A stretch of 38,552 bases of DNA from Bacteroidota bacterium (GCA_028288625.1 JAQBNI010000047.1:1-38552), one strand, 5' to 3'; positions 14,930 to 24,085 are shown, counted from the first letter of the stretch. Numbers and translations: made by a program. The notes: a model not told the origin generated them from the sequence alone.

Positions 14930-16315
14930 ATGAATAAATTTTATCACAAATTAATTTTCTTCCTTCTTGCAAGCTTGATCTTTTTAAACGGATGTAAGAA
15001 AGAATCGTTTAATAATAACAATCCTGCTAATCCGGGCATGGCAGATGCAACAAAATATGATGCACAGATCGCCATCGAGTGGATGAACGAGTTTAGAAAT
15101 ATTGTGCAAACCAATCCACCAAACGGAACATCACCGGCAGGAATTAATCCGCCGCGTGGAGGAAGGATATATGCGTATGCAGGTATTGCATTGTATGAAA
15201 GTATAGTTGATGGAGTTGCAAATAATAAGTCGCTTCAAGGACAGTTGAACGGATTTGCACTTGGCTCGATCCCTGAAAATAAAGATTCACTGGATTACGG
15301 TATTGTCGTAAATGAAGCGTTATGCATGATTGCAAAATGCGATAGTATCGTTCCTTTTCTCACACAACAAAATGCAGATTCTGCTAACGCCATTCACGAC
15401 AGGTTTTTATTATCCAGATCAGGTATTGTTCCGGATTCTATTATTGCAAAATCAAGAGCACGCGGCATAGTGGTTGCAACCGCTGTAATGAAATATGCTT
15501 CCACGGATAATTTTTTAACTGTAAAAGCATTGCCTCTTTATGTTGTTCCGGCAAGAGATATGTCTCATCTATGGTATTGGGAGCCGACAGACCTTCAACA
15601 CACACATCCTGCAGAACCTTATTGGGGACAAATACGTCCCTTTGTTTTAACCACTGCAAACGAAGTCGAAATACCACAATCGGTTATATTTTCTGAGGAT
15701 ACTGCATCTGCATTCGGAAGGCAGGCACGTGAAGTATATAATACAGTAAACGGAAGAACACAGGATCAAAGTGATATCCGTTTGTGGTGGAGTGATGCTA
15801 CGGGAACACAAACACCGGCAGGACATTGGGTAGGAATTATTCAATACATCATTCATCAAAAAAATCTTAAGCTGGGTAAGGCGGCAGAGTTATATGCGCT
15901 CGTCGGAATTACGATGGCAGATGCATTTGTTTCCTGCTGGGATGCAAAATATAAATACAACCTGCTTCGCCCTGAAACTTATATTAGAGCATATATAAAC
16001 GCGGGATGGACAACAAGCCAGGGAGATATTACGCCGCCGTTTCCTGAGTATCCATCAGGACACAGTGTTTGTTCAGGATCTGCTGCAAAAGTGCTCACCA
16101 GCGCTTTAGGTACTGTTGCATTTACAGACAGCATTAATACAAATCTTGGTTCTTTATATCCTGCACGGTCTTATCCTTCTTTTGATTCTGCGGCGAATGA
16201 AGCGGGCTTGTCGCGTTTATATGGAGGAATACATTATCGTGACGCCATTGTAAGCGGATTAACGCAAGGAAGAAATCTCGGACAAAAAGTGATCGACAGA
16301 ATAAAATTCAGGTAA
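14930..16315 (+). CDS. Vanadium-dependent haloperoxidase-like / PAP2 lipoprotein
   Basis: A 461-residue lipoprotein (lipobox IFLNGC, C22) anchored in a membrane and facing the periplasm or outside. The C-terminal half holds the vanadate/phosphate-binding motifs of the PAP2 / vanadium haloperoxidase superfamily: KYKYNLLRPE (340-349, with Lys and R348), EYPSGHS (373-379, S-G-H) and SRLYGGIHYRD (428-438, R429 and H435). Length and the LRPxT arrangement fit the haloperoxidase-like group rather than small PAP2 phosphatases. Oxidation of halides or dephosphorylation cannot be separated by sequence alone. It follows the PfkB kinase gene by 11 bases and ends in a strong terminator. Confidence 0.88.
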   Translation: MNKFYHKLIFFLLASLIFLNGCKKESFNNNNPANPGMADATKYDAQIAIEWMNEFRNIVQTNPPNGTSPAGINPPRGGRIYAYAGIALYESIVDGVANNKSLQGQLNGFALGSIPENKDSLDYGIVVNEALCMIAKCDSIVPFLTQQNADSANAIHDRFLLSRSGIVPDSIIAKSRARGIVVATAVMKYASTDNFLTVKALPLYVVPARDMSHLWYWEPTDLQHTHPAEPYWGQIRPFVLTTANEVEIPQSVIFSEDTASAFGRQAREVYNTVNGRTQDQSDIRLWWSDATGTQTPAGHWVGIIQYIIHQKNLKLGKAAELYALVGITMADAFVSCWDAKYKYNLLRPETYIRAYINAGWTTSQGDITPPFPEYPSGHSVCSGSAAKVLTSALGTVAFTDSINTNLGSLYPARSYPSFDSAANEAGLSRLYGGIHYRDAIVSGLTQGRNLGQKVIDRIKFR

Positions 16316-16331
16316 GAAAAAGTTTAAAAAT

Positions 16332-16366
16332 AAAAAAGGCTGGAAATATTTTCCAGCCTTTTTTTT
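16332..16366. terminator. Bidirectional terminator between convergent genes
   Basis: GGCTGGAAA (16338-16346) and TTTCCAGCC (16350-16358) form a perfect stem with loop TAT. It is flanked by six A and eight T, so it works for the haloperoxidase gene on the plus strand and the peptidase gene on the minus strand. Confidence 0.88.
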
Positions 16367-16386
16367 GTTAGAGAAAAAGTTATTTC

Positions 16387-17172
16387 CTAAAGTTCCTCCA
16401 TGAATTTTTTCCAGCCAATCAATAATTCAGATTCAGTAATATTAAGCGAAGAAAGAATTTCTGTGTTCTTATTATATTTCAACAATTCCTTTAATTTATT
16501 TCTTCCGTATTTATGATCGATATACATTACTACAGAACCCGAGAGTCCGTATTTTAATTTACCTGTCCAGAATTTACCAAGATCCATCGGAACAATTTTA
16601 TCTGCGATTGCTTTTTTAATTTCGCGAATTCTTGAGGTGTCACATTGTCCTGATGCATATGTAGCTAAGCCTTCAACGAACCAGTCGATACCGGTTACAT
16701 CACTGAAATCAGGACTTACATTTAATTGACCGTGATAAACATGAAATAATTCATGTGTGATCAATCGCTGTGTTTTTATTTTATCAGTATAAATATGTTC
16801 GCAGGCTTCTTTATCCCATTTTTTCGGAGAGATCATGTCGAGTTTATCAGCAACACCGCTTGCTACCATCCAGCATTCCGATTTAAAATCCGGCATGTTC
16901 CATTCTTTTTGCCATGTGCTATCGAGAGAATGCCTGTTGGGATAAATGAAAACTGAAAATTCTTTTTTGTATGGTTCATGGAAAAATGACTTCACAGATT
17001 TTACTCCGTTTTTAATAAGTTTTTTGTAATTTTTTATGTTTGAATTATCAGTGGAGGTATATGAAACTCTAAATCCCTTATCAGTATGAACAATCCATTT
17101 TTGGGAAAAAGCATTTCCCGATAAGAAAATAAAGAATAAGAAATTTGAAAGTAAGAGATGCTTCGTGTTCAT
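16387..17172 (-). CDS. Secreted gluzincin metallopeptidase (peptidase MA-like)
   Basis: A 261-residue exported zinc peptidase. The ATG at 17172 is preferred over one six codons upstream because it directly starts the signal peptide (NTKHLLL, hydrophobic core, cleavage near AFSQ). The zinc motif is HELFH (140-144, with Glu 141 as catalytic base). The third ligand is Glu 167 in WFVEGLATY, the usual gluzincin spacing and sequence. The region before it (about 55-85) fits the N-terminal beta part of peptidase MA/M48-like proteins. No sorting domain is present, so it is probably periplasmic or surface-bound. Substrate unknown. The gene stands alone between two terminators. Confidence 0.83.
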   Translation of the reverse strand: MNTKHLLLSNFLFFIFLSGNAFSQKWIVHTDKGFRVSYTSTDNSNIKNYKKLIKNGVKSVKSFFHEPYKKEFSVFIYPNRHSLDSTWQKEWNMPDFKSECWMVASGVADKLDMISPKKWDKEACEHIYTDKIKTQRLITHELFHVYHGQLNVSPDFSDVTGIDWFVEGLATYASGQCDTSRIREIKKAIADKIVPMDLGKFWTGKLKYGLSGSVVMYIDHKYGRNKLKELLKYNKNTEILSSLNITESELLIGWKKFMEEL

Positions 17173-17304
17173 CAATGTAAATTGCAACAATTAGTTACCA
17201 AATTAAATAAATTCTTACAAAGTGTGGAAATACATCTTCCGATATTCCATCAGCTTGTGGACTAAAATAATAGCCATACGAGAGCCTTCAGTAATCGGAT
17301 AGCA

Positions 17305-17341
17305 ATAAAAAAAGGCTGAACTTAGTTCAGCCTTTGATTTT
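17305..17341. terminator. Terminator after the ice-binding-like gene
   Basis: AAAGGCTGAAC (17311-17321) and GTTCAGCCTTT (17325-17335) form a perfect 11-bp stem with loop TTA. A runs lie to the left and T-rich sequence to the right. It lies 38 bases past the stop of the 17373-18989 gene. Confidence 0.85.
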
Positions 17342-17372
17342 TTTTCTCAGCTTAAAGCAGAGCGTTCAATAT

Positions 17373-18989
17373 TTAATGCTGTGCTATCAGCCTTCCAGAT
17401 TGAATTATTTTTCCTTCACTCAACATGCTGTAGAAATAAATTCCTGATGGCAAATCGCCGGTTTGAAGTTGTGTTACTTCATCTGTGATAGAAATATTCA
17501 TCGCCGCTTCTCCTAAATTATTATACATCCTGAATCTGAGATCCCTGATCTGTAATGCATCTGTTTTTATATTGATCGCATTAGTAAAGGGATTTGGAAA
17601 GAAAGTGATTTCCCGTTTAGTATCCCTTGCTTTAAATTCAGTCAAACCCGTCAACAAGCATGAAGTTGATGCAGTGGCTGTAATTGCAGTTGATGTTAAC
17701 TGCCCAACTGTTGTCATTGCTCTGCCGTCGAGTGTAACCCCTGTCTTTAATGCTATTGCGCCGTTATTTCCAATTAATGTTCCGCGGAAAATAGAATTGT
17801 CGTTTATGCTTGTTGCACCGTCAACTTTCCAGTATACATTTTTAGATTGTGCACCGTTCTTTAAAATTACACGTGAAAAAGTGCTTGTTGTAAGCGCTCC
17901 GTTTATTTTAATTACAAATACTGCATTTGTATTTCCTAATGCATCCAGATAAAGCGTATCCGTAAAAACCGTAGCTGCATTCAGCAAATACGTATGAGGT
18001 GTTAACACAAGATTCCTTCCGAATTGTGCAGGATATAATAATTGAATATCGTGCGGCAATGTATTCAGGTAAGTGTAAACATTTGTCAGGTCGGATGCAC
18101 AACGCGATGTGGATGTATCAGGGATCTTATGGATAGTGCCAATCACTAATGTTGAATCGAAGCCGGTGGTTAAACCCGTGTTTGTTCCTACATCACCTGT
18201 AACATGTGTGATGCCGCTATTCGTTACCGGTCCGTTACCGGAGAACAATGCATAACAGGCAGTTGATGCAAGTGCAGGCGCGGCAGGGCCTGTAAGTACA
18301 GTGCTTCCGCACCCTGTGGGAATATATGCAAACATACCGTTCAGCGTTACTGCGCCTGTTGTAGAAAGCGCCCTGCCTTCAAGCGTATCAACTGCATTCA
18401 TGTTAATGGCTGCATTGTGTGCGATGATCGTACCGCGCATTGCAGTACGTGTTGCCATGCTTACTAATCCTTCTACTTTCCAGAACACATTACATGCAAG
18501 CGCTCCGTTGATCAACTTAATTTTTGAATTTGCACTTGTTGAAAATGCGCCTTGTATTTTAAAAATGAAAACAGCATTTGCGTTGCCTTTCGCGTTTAAG
18601 GTAAGCACTGAATTCAATGTTGCCGCACCCGTGATAGAATATACTCCGGCAATCAGCGTGTCACCATTTCCAAGTGAAGAGGACGGAAAGAATGTAGCAG
18701 TTGTGCTGTTTAATTGATTATAAGCCGCAAGGAGATCAGATGCACATCTTGCACTTGCACTGTCGCCATCATGCATTACACCATTCACATTGCCAAAGCC
18801 CGTACTTGATCCGCTGTTGGTTCCCACGTTTCCGGTGATCTGTGATATTCCGGAATTAGTAACAGCACCATTAGAGGAGAAGAGTACAAACTTAGACGCA
18901 GTACCCAGATCAAGTGCCTGTGAAAATGTTGTATGAAAAAGAAAGAATAGGGTAACGGTTGTTACCAATTTAATGGAAGAGATTTTCAT
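17373..18989 (-). CDS. Ice-binding-like protein with two DUF3494 domains and T9SS sorting domain
   Basis: A 538-residue secreted protein. A signal peptide covers residues 1 to about 24. Then come two DUF3494 (ice-binding-protein) domains, about 26-228 and 237-440. Each starts with LFS-N/G-NG-VTNSGI and a GNVGTN or GDVGTN motif, and each carries SARCASDL or SRCASDL, NAVF-IKI, VFWKVEG or VYWKVDG, and RGTIIAHNAAI or RGTLIGNNGAI. A linker precedes a type IX secretion C-terminal domain (about 455-538) with FFPNPFTNAI and SGIYFYSM. DUF3494 folds as a right-handed beta-helix, and known members bind ice, but many Bacteroidota members may instead serve as adhesins. The protein is expected to be exported and attached to the surface. 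Single gene with its own terminator. Confidence 0.92.
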   Translation of the reverse strand: MKISSIKLVTTVTLFFLFHTTFSQALDLGTASKFVLFSSNGAVTNSGISQITGNVGTNSGSSTGFGNVNGVMHDGDSASARCASDLLAAYNQLNSTTATFFPSSSLGNGDTLIAGVYSITGAATLNSVLTLNAKGNANAVFIFKIQGAFSTSANSKIKLINGALACNVFWKVEGLVSMATRTAMRGTIIAHNAAINMNAVDTLEGRALSTTGAVTLNGMFAYIPTGCGSTVLTGPAAPALASTACYALFSGNGPVTNSGITHVTGDVGTNTGLTTGFDSTLVIGTIHKIPDTSTSRCASDLTNVYTYLNTLPHDIQLLYPAQFGRNLVLTPHTYLLNAATVFTDTLYLDALGNTNAVFVIKINGALTTSTFSRVILKNGAQSKNVYWKVDGATSINDNSIFRGTLIGNNGAIALKTGVTLDGRAMTTVGQLTSTAITATASTSCLLTGLTEFKARDTKREITFFPNPFTNAINIKTDALQIRDLRFRMYNNLGEAAMNISITDEVTQLQTGDLPSGIYFYSMLSEGKIIQSGRLIAQH

Positions 18990-19161
18990 GTAAGAAATTT
19001 AGAATGTAAGGAATTATTATGCTGCAATGTATACTATAATATATCACTCAGGGTTACATCAGAAGTGAATAAAGTTGTATAATTACCATTTGGTTACATT
19101 AAAATATTTATTTTAAAATGATGCTATATTCCATATTCGAATTATATCGAATGTATAAATA

Positions 19162-19192
19162 GTAAAAGGTTGAACTAAGTTCAACCTTTTAT
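19162..19192. terminator. Terminator after the aspartate-semialdehyde dehydrogenase gene
   Basis: AAAAGGTTGAAC (19164-19175) and GTTCAACCTTTT (19179-19190) form a perfect 12-bp stem with loop TAA. It lies about 40 bases past the stop at 19229. It resembles the hairpin at 17311 with compensated G-C to A-T changes. Confidence 0.82.
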
Positions 19193-19228
19193 AAAATGAC
19201 TAATGACTTCCATCAAGAAAATGGCTCA

Positions 19229-20221
19229 TTAATTCAATAAACCATGTTTTAATAAATATTCTCCGATCTGTATGGCGTTTGTAGCAGCGCCCTTGCGTAA
19301 GTTATCCGCAACGATCCACATGTTTAATGTTTTCGGCTGTGTTTCATCGCGACGTAATCTTCCTACAAATACTTCATCCTTTCCATGAGCATCCATCGGC
19401 ATCGGATATTTTTGATTCGCAGTATCATCCACCACAATGATGCCTTCACTTTGTTCCAGTAAACTGCGTACTTCAGCAAGATCAAATTCATTTTCAAATT
19501 CTACGTTCACGCTTTCGCTATGTCCGCCCATTACAGGAATGCGAATAGTTGTTGCAGTAACTTTAATGGAATCATCGCGCATGATCTTGTTTGTTTCTTT
19601 CACCATTTTCATTTCTTCCTTCGTGTAACCGTTGTCCATAAACACATCGATCTGCGGAATAACATTCAAATCAATTTTATATTTATACGCCATTTCTCCA
19701 TCCACATTATTTCTTTCATTCATCAACTGGTCAACAGCTTTTTTCCCCGTACCGGTTACAGATTGATAAGTAGAAACCACTACGCGTTTGATCTTATATT
19801 TTTTGTGTAATGGGTTTAGTGCAACCACCATTTGGATAGTAGAGCAATTTGGATTTGCGATTATCTTATCTTCCTTCGTTAATGCATCCGCATTGATCTC
19901 CGGCACGATCAATTTTTTGGAAGGATCCATTCGCCACGCAGAAGAATTATCGATAACCGTAATACCAGCTTCTGCAAATTTCGGCGCCCATTCCAGCGAT
20001 GTAGAACCGCCCGCAGAAAATAAGGCGAGGTCCGGTTTCATTTCAATCGCCTTATCCGGCGTAACCACTGTATATTCTTTTCCCTTAAAAGAGATCTTCT
20101 TTCCCGCAGATCTTTCAGATGCTACCGGAATTAATTCTGTGACCGGAAAATTTCTCTCCGTTAATACTTTCAGCATTTCCCCGCCTACGAGACCGGTGGA
20201 TCCGACTACTGCTACCTTCAT
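19229..20221 (-). CDS. asd: Aspartate-semialdehyde dehydrogenase
   Basis: A 330-residue enzyme that reduces aspartyl-4-phosphate to aspartate-4-semialdehyde with NADPH, the branch point to lysine/diaminopimelate, threonine and methionine. The N-terminal nucleotide-binding motif is GSTGLVGG (7-14). The catalytic cysteine C126 lies in NPNCST. The SVTGTGK loop is at 154-160 and the catalytic-base histidine H234 lies in MGGHSESV. Length is normal. It stands alone, divergent from the L,D-transpeptidase lipoprotein, and ends in its own hairpin terminator. Its product feeds diaminopimelate synthesis and so peptidoglycan. That fits the L,D-transpeptidase neighbours loosely, but no shared control is visible. 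Confidence 0.96.
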   Translation of the reverse strand: MKVAVVGSTGLVGGEMLKVLTERNFPVTELIPVASERSAGKKISFKGKEYTVVTPDKAIEMKPDLALFSAGGSTSLEWAPKFAEAGITVIDNSSAWRMDPSKKLIVPEINADALTKEDKIIANPNCSTIQMVVALNPLHKKYKIKRVVVSTYQSVTGTGKKAVDQLMNERNNVDGEMAYKYKIDLNVIPQIDVFMDNGYTKEEMKMVKETNKIMRDDSIKVTATTIRIPVMGGHSESVNVEFENEFDLAEVRSLLEQSEGIIVVDDTANQKYPMPMDAHGKDEVFVGRLRRDETQPKTLNMWIVADNLRKGAATNAIQIGEYLLKHGLLN

Positions 20222-20325
20222 GTGAATGATTTTAAAAAGTGAAATGGAACTATATTGAGGTATCCATAATTATAAATACAAAAATAGAGAATTGTACCGG
20301 TATAATTTTTAACTTAATATTATCA

Positions 20326-20368
20326 AACCGGCAGTGCAAGCGTGATTCTTATCATAGCAAAGCCGGTT
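20326..20368 (+). promoter_or_regulatory. Inverted repeat upstream of L,D-transpeptidase gene
   Basis: AACCGGC (20326-20332) and GCCGGTT (20362-20368) are perfect inverted 7-mers separated by 29 bases, ending 30 bases before the start codon. It could be an operator or a leader structure. No -7 box of clear quality was seen here. Confidence 0.28.
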
Positions 20369-20398
20369 AAAAGAACAACTTCTAATTGAATAAACAGC

Positions 20399-22138
20399 AT
20401 GACAAATTATTTTTATAAATTGATCGTCCGTTCTTCAATTATTTTCCTGTTGTTTATTTTCCTGCTTGCATTATTATTTTCCTCGTGCAAAAATAACCGC
20501 GCACGTGCCGCAAAGATCGAAAGCAAAATTCATACTCCAAAAGATGATGCAGAATTTGAAAAAGAAATGTCCATTGTTTTAAAGCAAGACGTCTTCACAT
20601 TTCCGGCAGATGTTTCTGACAGCGCTAAATACATGAGCTGGCATGAGCTTGCAAGAGAGGTGTACAAGCAAAATGAATATCATCCGATATGGGTGAATAA
20701 AAATGTGCTATCATCCAAAGGAAAAGAAATGTTGTTTTTTTTAAGTACGGTTGAATTTCTTGGTTTGAATAAAGCTTTGTATCACTATGATGCCTTGCAG
20801 AAGATTGGGGATTCATTACAGCATCTTCATCCGAAAGTAGATTATAATTTATCAAAACAACTGGATGTCGGATTAACGCGTTCGTTCTTCCAGGTTGCGT
20901 TGCATGTAGATCGTGGAATGTTTGGAGATACTTTAAGAGGGATCAATACTAATTTCAAAAATTATAAAAAGAAATACACCGACCTCTTCAGCGAGCTAAA
21001 AACACGATCTGTTGAAAATATCATTTCCACCTTAGAGCCTGAGAATCCTATATATAACAGGTACATGGCTGCATTAAAATTATTTGTTTCAAAAAATAAT
21101 ATTTCATCTAACCCGATCAATATCCGTGATCCTAAAACTGATTCATCAGGTGCCGTGCAGGATGCACGAAAAGCATTGGTCTATCATCACTACCTCGTAG
21201 ATTCTTTAAAAAATAACGACGATGCATATTCATCCGCTCTTAAAAAATTTCAGAGAGACAATAATCTTAACGGTGATGGCGCGATAGGCAGGAATACAAT
21301 AAAAGCGCTGGAGCGAGACAACTCAAAGAAGTTCCAATTGCTCGCCATTAATGCAGACCGGTGGCGAAGAGAACATATTGTAAAATTGCCTTCACGCTAT
21401 GTTTGGGTGAACCTGCCGTCGTATAGAGTGAGGATTGTTGAAGACGATACAGTGCGATTAGAAAAAAGAATTGTCATTGGTAAGGTAACGCAAAAAGCAG
21501 CAACGCCGATATTAGAAAGCGCGATCAACCAGATCGTATTGTGGCCATCGTGGAATGTGCCGAAGGATATTGTAAAAAATGAAATGAAAAGCTTTAAGGG
21601 TTTTGATGTAATTGATGAGAACGGATGGATGAGAGTGATACAGCCGCCCGGATTGAACAACGCGCTGGGCACGGTAAAAATTCTTTTTCCGAATAAATAC
21701 TCGGTGTATATGCACGATACGCCGTCAAAGAGTTTGTTTAATTCGGACCTGAGAGCTGCAAGCCACGGTTGCGTAAGGTGCCAGGATGCATTAGAGATTG
21801 CAGCCAACCTGATGATGATGGATACCTTTCAGATCACGTATGATTCTTTAAAAGTTTTAAGAGACGCAGAAATACGCACAAAGGTTTTCACACTCCAACA
21901 TCCTGTTCCTGTTTACTTCAGGTATTTTACCGCAGAAGCAGATTTCACCGGCAATCTTAATTTTTATGCAGATGTGTACAAGAGAGATAAGGACATGATC
22001 GACTTTATTTTTAACGGGAGGAAGCCGCGCATTACTCCGGGAAGAGAAAAAGAATATGCAGATTCCATGGCTTTGATCAGGAAGAAGAAAAAGATGGATT
22101 CCCTGCTGATCGCTGCGAAGCCTAAAGAAAAAATATAA
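20399..22138 (+). CDS. L,D-transpeptidase lipoprotein, YcbB/LdtD-like
   Basis: A 579-residue enzyme that cross-links peptidoglycan between diaminopimelate residues (3-3 links) or attaches proteins. It has an uncleaved-looking N-terminal hydrophobic stretch ending in lipobox LLFSSC (C30). A scaffold region is followed by a peptidoglycan-binding motif (about 279-305, FQRDNNLNGDGAIG). The YkuD catalytic domain is at about 335-480 with YMHDTPSK and the active site SHGCVR (455-460, nucleophile C458, H456). The order scaffold, PG-binding, YkuD matches large YcbB-type enzymes. A charged Lys-rich C-terminal tail follows. It converges with a second, unrelated-type L,D-transpeptidase only 11 bases away. 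Confidence 0.92.
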   Translation: MTNYFYKLIVRSSIIFLLFIFLLALLFSSCKNNRARAAKIESKIHTPKDDAEFEKEMSIVLKQDVFTFPADVSDSAKYMSWHELAREVYKQNEYHPIWVNKNVLSSKGKEMLFFLSTVEFLGLNKALYHYDALQKIGDSLQHLHPKVDYNLSKQLDVGLTRSFFQVALHVDRGMFGDTLRGINTNFKNYKKKYTDLFSELKTRSVENIISTLEPENPIYNRYMAALKLFVSKNNISSNPINIRDPKTDSSGAVQDARKALVYHHYLVDSLKNNDDAYSSALKKFQRDNNLNGDGAIGRNTIKALERDNSKKFQLLAINADRWRREHIVKLPSRYVWVNLPSYRVRIVEDDTVRLEKRIVIGKVTQKAATPILESAINQIVLWPSWNVPKDIVKNEMKSFKGFDVIDENGWMRVIQPPGLNNALGTVKILFPNKYSVYMHDTPSKSLFNSDLRAASHGCVRCQDALEIAANLMMMDTFQITYDSLKVLRDAEIRTKVFTLQHPVPVYFRYFTAEADFTGNLNFYADVYKRDKDMIDFIFNGRKPRITPGREKEYADSMALIRKKKKMDSLLIAAKPKEKI

Positions 22139-22149
22139 TCGATAATTTG

Positions 22150-22956
22150 TTACCTGTTGATTGAAGCTACAACTTCTGCCAGTGCTGATTCGCTGCAGTG
22201 TTTTAGTAACTGTGAGTGTGCTCTGTAATTTTTATCAGGATGATAAATAAATAAGCAAGAGCCGCCCTTGATCATGCTGATCACTTTTTCATATTTATCG
22301 AGTGGTAATGCAGGACAGCCCTGGCTTCTACCGAGTCTTCCCTGCGCATTAATAAATGCATTGCTTACATATTCCGCTCCATGCATGACCACGCCACGGT
22401 CGCGCGCTTTATCGTTAATGCCATTCTCCTGTCCGTCTAGTTTTAAAGAATACCCGTGTGCTCCTGAATATGTTTCGCTCGTTAAATAAAAGCCAAGACT
22501 GCTTTCATAAGATTCTGCTGCGTTTGAGAATTTGTCTGCCCAGTTTTCACCACTGTTCCTTCCATGTGCACATAAGCTTTTTATCATCACTTTTTTATTC
22601 TTTAAATTGATCACAAACAAGCGCTCTTCTGTAGATGGCTTGCTGAAATCAACAATAGTTATGATATCTTTTTTTAAAACCTTTCCTTTTTCCATCAGTG
22701 CAGCATATCCTGCAAGCGCACATTTTACAGCGTCTTCAGATATTCCTGAAAAAGAATGCAGATAATCATTAATGTCTGTGTTTTGTGCTAATAAAGGGTC
22801 TTCCAACGGAGCATCAATATCAAATAGTGCAGAAGTAGGCACTACCGCTTGTATGTTTTTTGTCGCGTTGTTATTTACGTCGCCGCCGAAAGATGTGAGG
22901 TTATTTAAAGGGAAAAAAATAACCAACCATATCAAAAAGATAGATCTTTTTCTCAT
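22150..22956 (-). CDS. Secreted murein L,D-transpeptidase, YkuD_2 family
   Basis: A 268-residue exported protein of the murein L,D-transpeptidase catalytic domain family, distinct from classical YkuD. The signal peptide covers residues 1 to about 24. Signatures are FVINLKNKKV (114-123), HGRNSG (131-136), GVVMHGAEYVS (188-198, H192) and LGRSQGCPALP (208-218, nucleophile C214). The S-x-G-C arrangement replaces the S-H-G-C of YkuD. It should act in the periplasm on peptidoglycan. It is convergent with the YcbB-like gene with 11 bases between the stop codons and no terminator hairpin, so the transcripts probably overlap at the 3' ends. Confidence 0.9.
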   Translation of the reverse strand: MRKRSIFLIWLVIFFPLNNLTSFGGDVNNNATKNIQAVVPTSALFDIDAPLEDPLLAQNTDINDYLHSFSGISEDAVKCALAGYAALMEKGKVLKKDIITIVDFSKPSTEERLFVINLKNKKVMIKSLCAHGRNSGENWADKFSNAAESYESSLGFYLTSETYSGAHGYSLKLDGQENGINDKARDRGVVMHGAEYVSNAFINAQGRLGRSQGCPALPLDKYEKVISMIKGGSCLFIYHPDKNYRAHSQLLKHCSESALAEVVASINR

Positions 22957-23161
22957 AAATAAGAATTTAAAATTAACAGTTTGCTTTACGAAATGTAGAT
23001 ATGGGCTATAGTTGCAATTTGTAGTTCAAAAATACGGCTTATATTCATTTCTACCTACTTATAGGGAGAAGAAAAAACTTAAAAGGTTGTTAAATGAAAC
23101 GTTTTGAGGAGGTTTTTATTGGTTGATTATCAATAATTTGACAAATGTCAAGGCTCGATGG

Positions 23162-24070
23162 CTACATAAACAAACCTTCAAAATAGGATTTTTGCAACAG
23201 TATAAAGGTGGAGACATTCCGGTGATATTTTCCACTAAAAAGGAACCGCAAATTCAGGCGAAAGAAGAAGTAAATGATATTGATCCAACCCCAGAAATTC
23301 TTCTGTTTCCTGAGATAATACACGTGGTTGCGCGTGAACATATGGATGTAAAAATTATTGAACTTAAATGTTTTCGCGTTGCCTTCCTTCATGTTCGACA
23401 ACCCGCCTACCTTATGATAAAAATGTACAAACGGATAGTAATATAATTTGTGTTTCCCCTGCTTATATATCCGGTAAAAGAAATCGGTATCGTCATAGTA
23501 AGCAAAATATTTTTCATCCATTAAGCCGATATCTTCCACCACATCTTTCTTCATTAGGACACAGCAGGTTGGTGCATAATCCATTTGTTGAATTTTGTCG
23601 TATTGTCCCTTGTCTTCTTCCTGGATGCCGATGTGATTCGTCATACATCCATTGCGCTTGTTGAATTTAGTACCTGCCCACCAGATCAGTTTTGTTTCGG
23701 GGTAATACATCATTTTCGGAGCGATCAGACTGCAGTGCAATACTTCCATTTGCTTGCTGAGTTTTTCCAGCAAAGTATATTCGCATTCTATATCATTGTT
23801 GATGATCAGGATTTCATCACAGTTATCTTCGAGTGCTTTTTTTATGCCCTGGTTATTTCCTGCAGCAACGCCAACATTGAGTGCGTTATGTATAATCTGA
23901 ATTCTCGGATCTTTATATTTTTCCAGTATTGTTATTGTGTTGTCTGAAGAAATATTATCGATAATGTAAAGGATGAAATGTGAGTGTGTCTGATGCAGTA
24001 TGCATTCCATGAACGGCACAATTACATTAGCGCTATTGTAAGTAATGGTAACGATGCCGATTTTTTTCAT
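23162..24070 (-). CDS. GT2-family glycosyltransferase
   Basis: A 302-residue GT-A fold glycosyltransferase. The N-terminal domain has VTITYNSA (7-14), the donor-binding IDNISSDNT (37-45), the AGNNQGI motif (70-76) and NND (91-93) in the place of the metal-binding D-x-D. The central DYAPTCCVLMKK and the acceptor-side EKYFAYYDDTDF fit the rhamnosyl/WbbL-like group that builds surface polysaccharides. No clear membrane helices occur, though the C-terminal 70 residues are aromatic and basic, suggesting membrane association. It is a single gene with a -7 box immediately before the ATG. Sugar donor unknown. Confidence 0.9.
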   Translation of the reverse strand: MKKIGIVTITYNSANVIVPFMECILHQTHSHFILYIIDNISSDNTITILEKYKDPRIQIIHNALNVGVAAGNNQGIKKALEDNCDEILIINNDIECEYTLLEKLSKQMEVLHCSLIAPKMMYYPETKLIWWAGTKFNKRNGCMTNHIGIQEEDKGQYDKIQQMDYAPTCCVLMKKDVVEDIGLMDEKYFAYYDDTDFFYRIYKQGKHKLYYYPFVHFYHKVGGLSNMKEGNAKTFKFNNFYIHMFTRNHVYYLRKQKNFWGWINIIYFFFRLNLRFLFSGKYHRNVSTFILLQKSYFEGLFM

Positions 24071-24077
24071 ACAACGA

Positions 24078-24085
24078 CAAAGTTA
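24078..24085 (-). promoter_or_regulatory. -7 promoter box giving a near-leaderless transcript
   Basis: The minus strand carries TAACTTTG, an exact TAnnTTTG match, ending only 7 bases before the ATG at 24070. Transcription starting 5-8 bases past the box would begin at or next to the start codon. No clear TTG -33 element is visible. Confidence 0.6.

Noticed and set aside
17485-17952. A long plus-strand frame inside the ice-binding-like gene (similar ones at 18301 and 22268)
   Set aside because: It is opposite a clearly coding gene with signal peptide, domains and sorting signal. The frame has no family motif and arises from biased codon use.
23123-23446. A 107-codon plus-strand frame over the GT2 gene end
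   Set aside because: Mostly antisense to the conserved C-terminal part of a glycosyltransferase, with no protein-like features.
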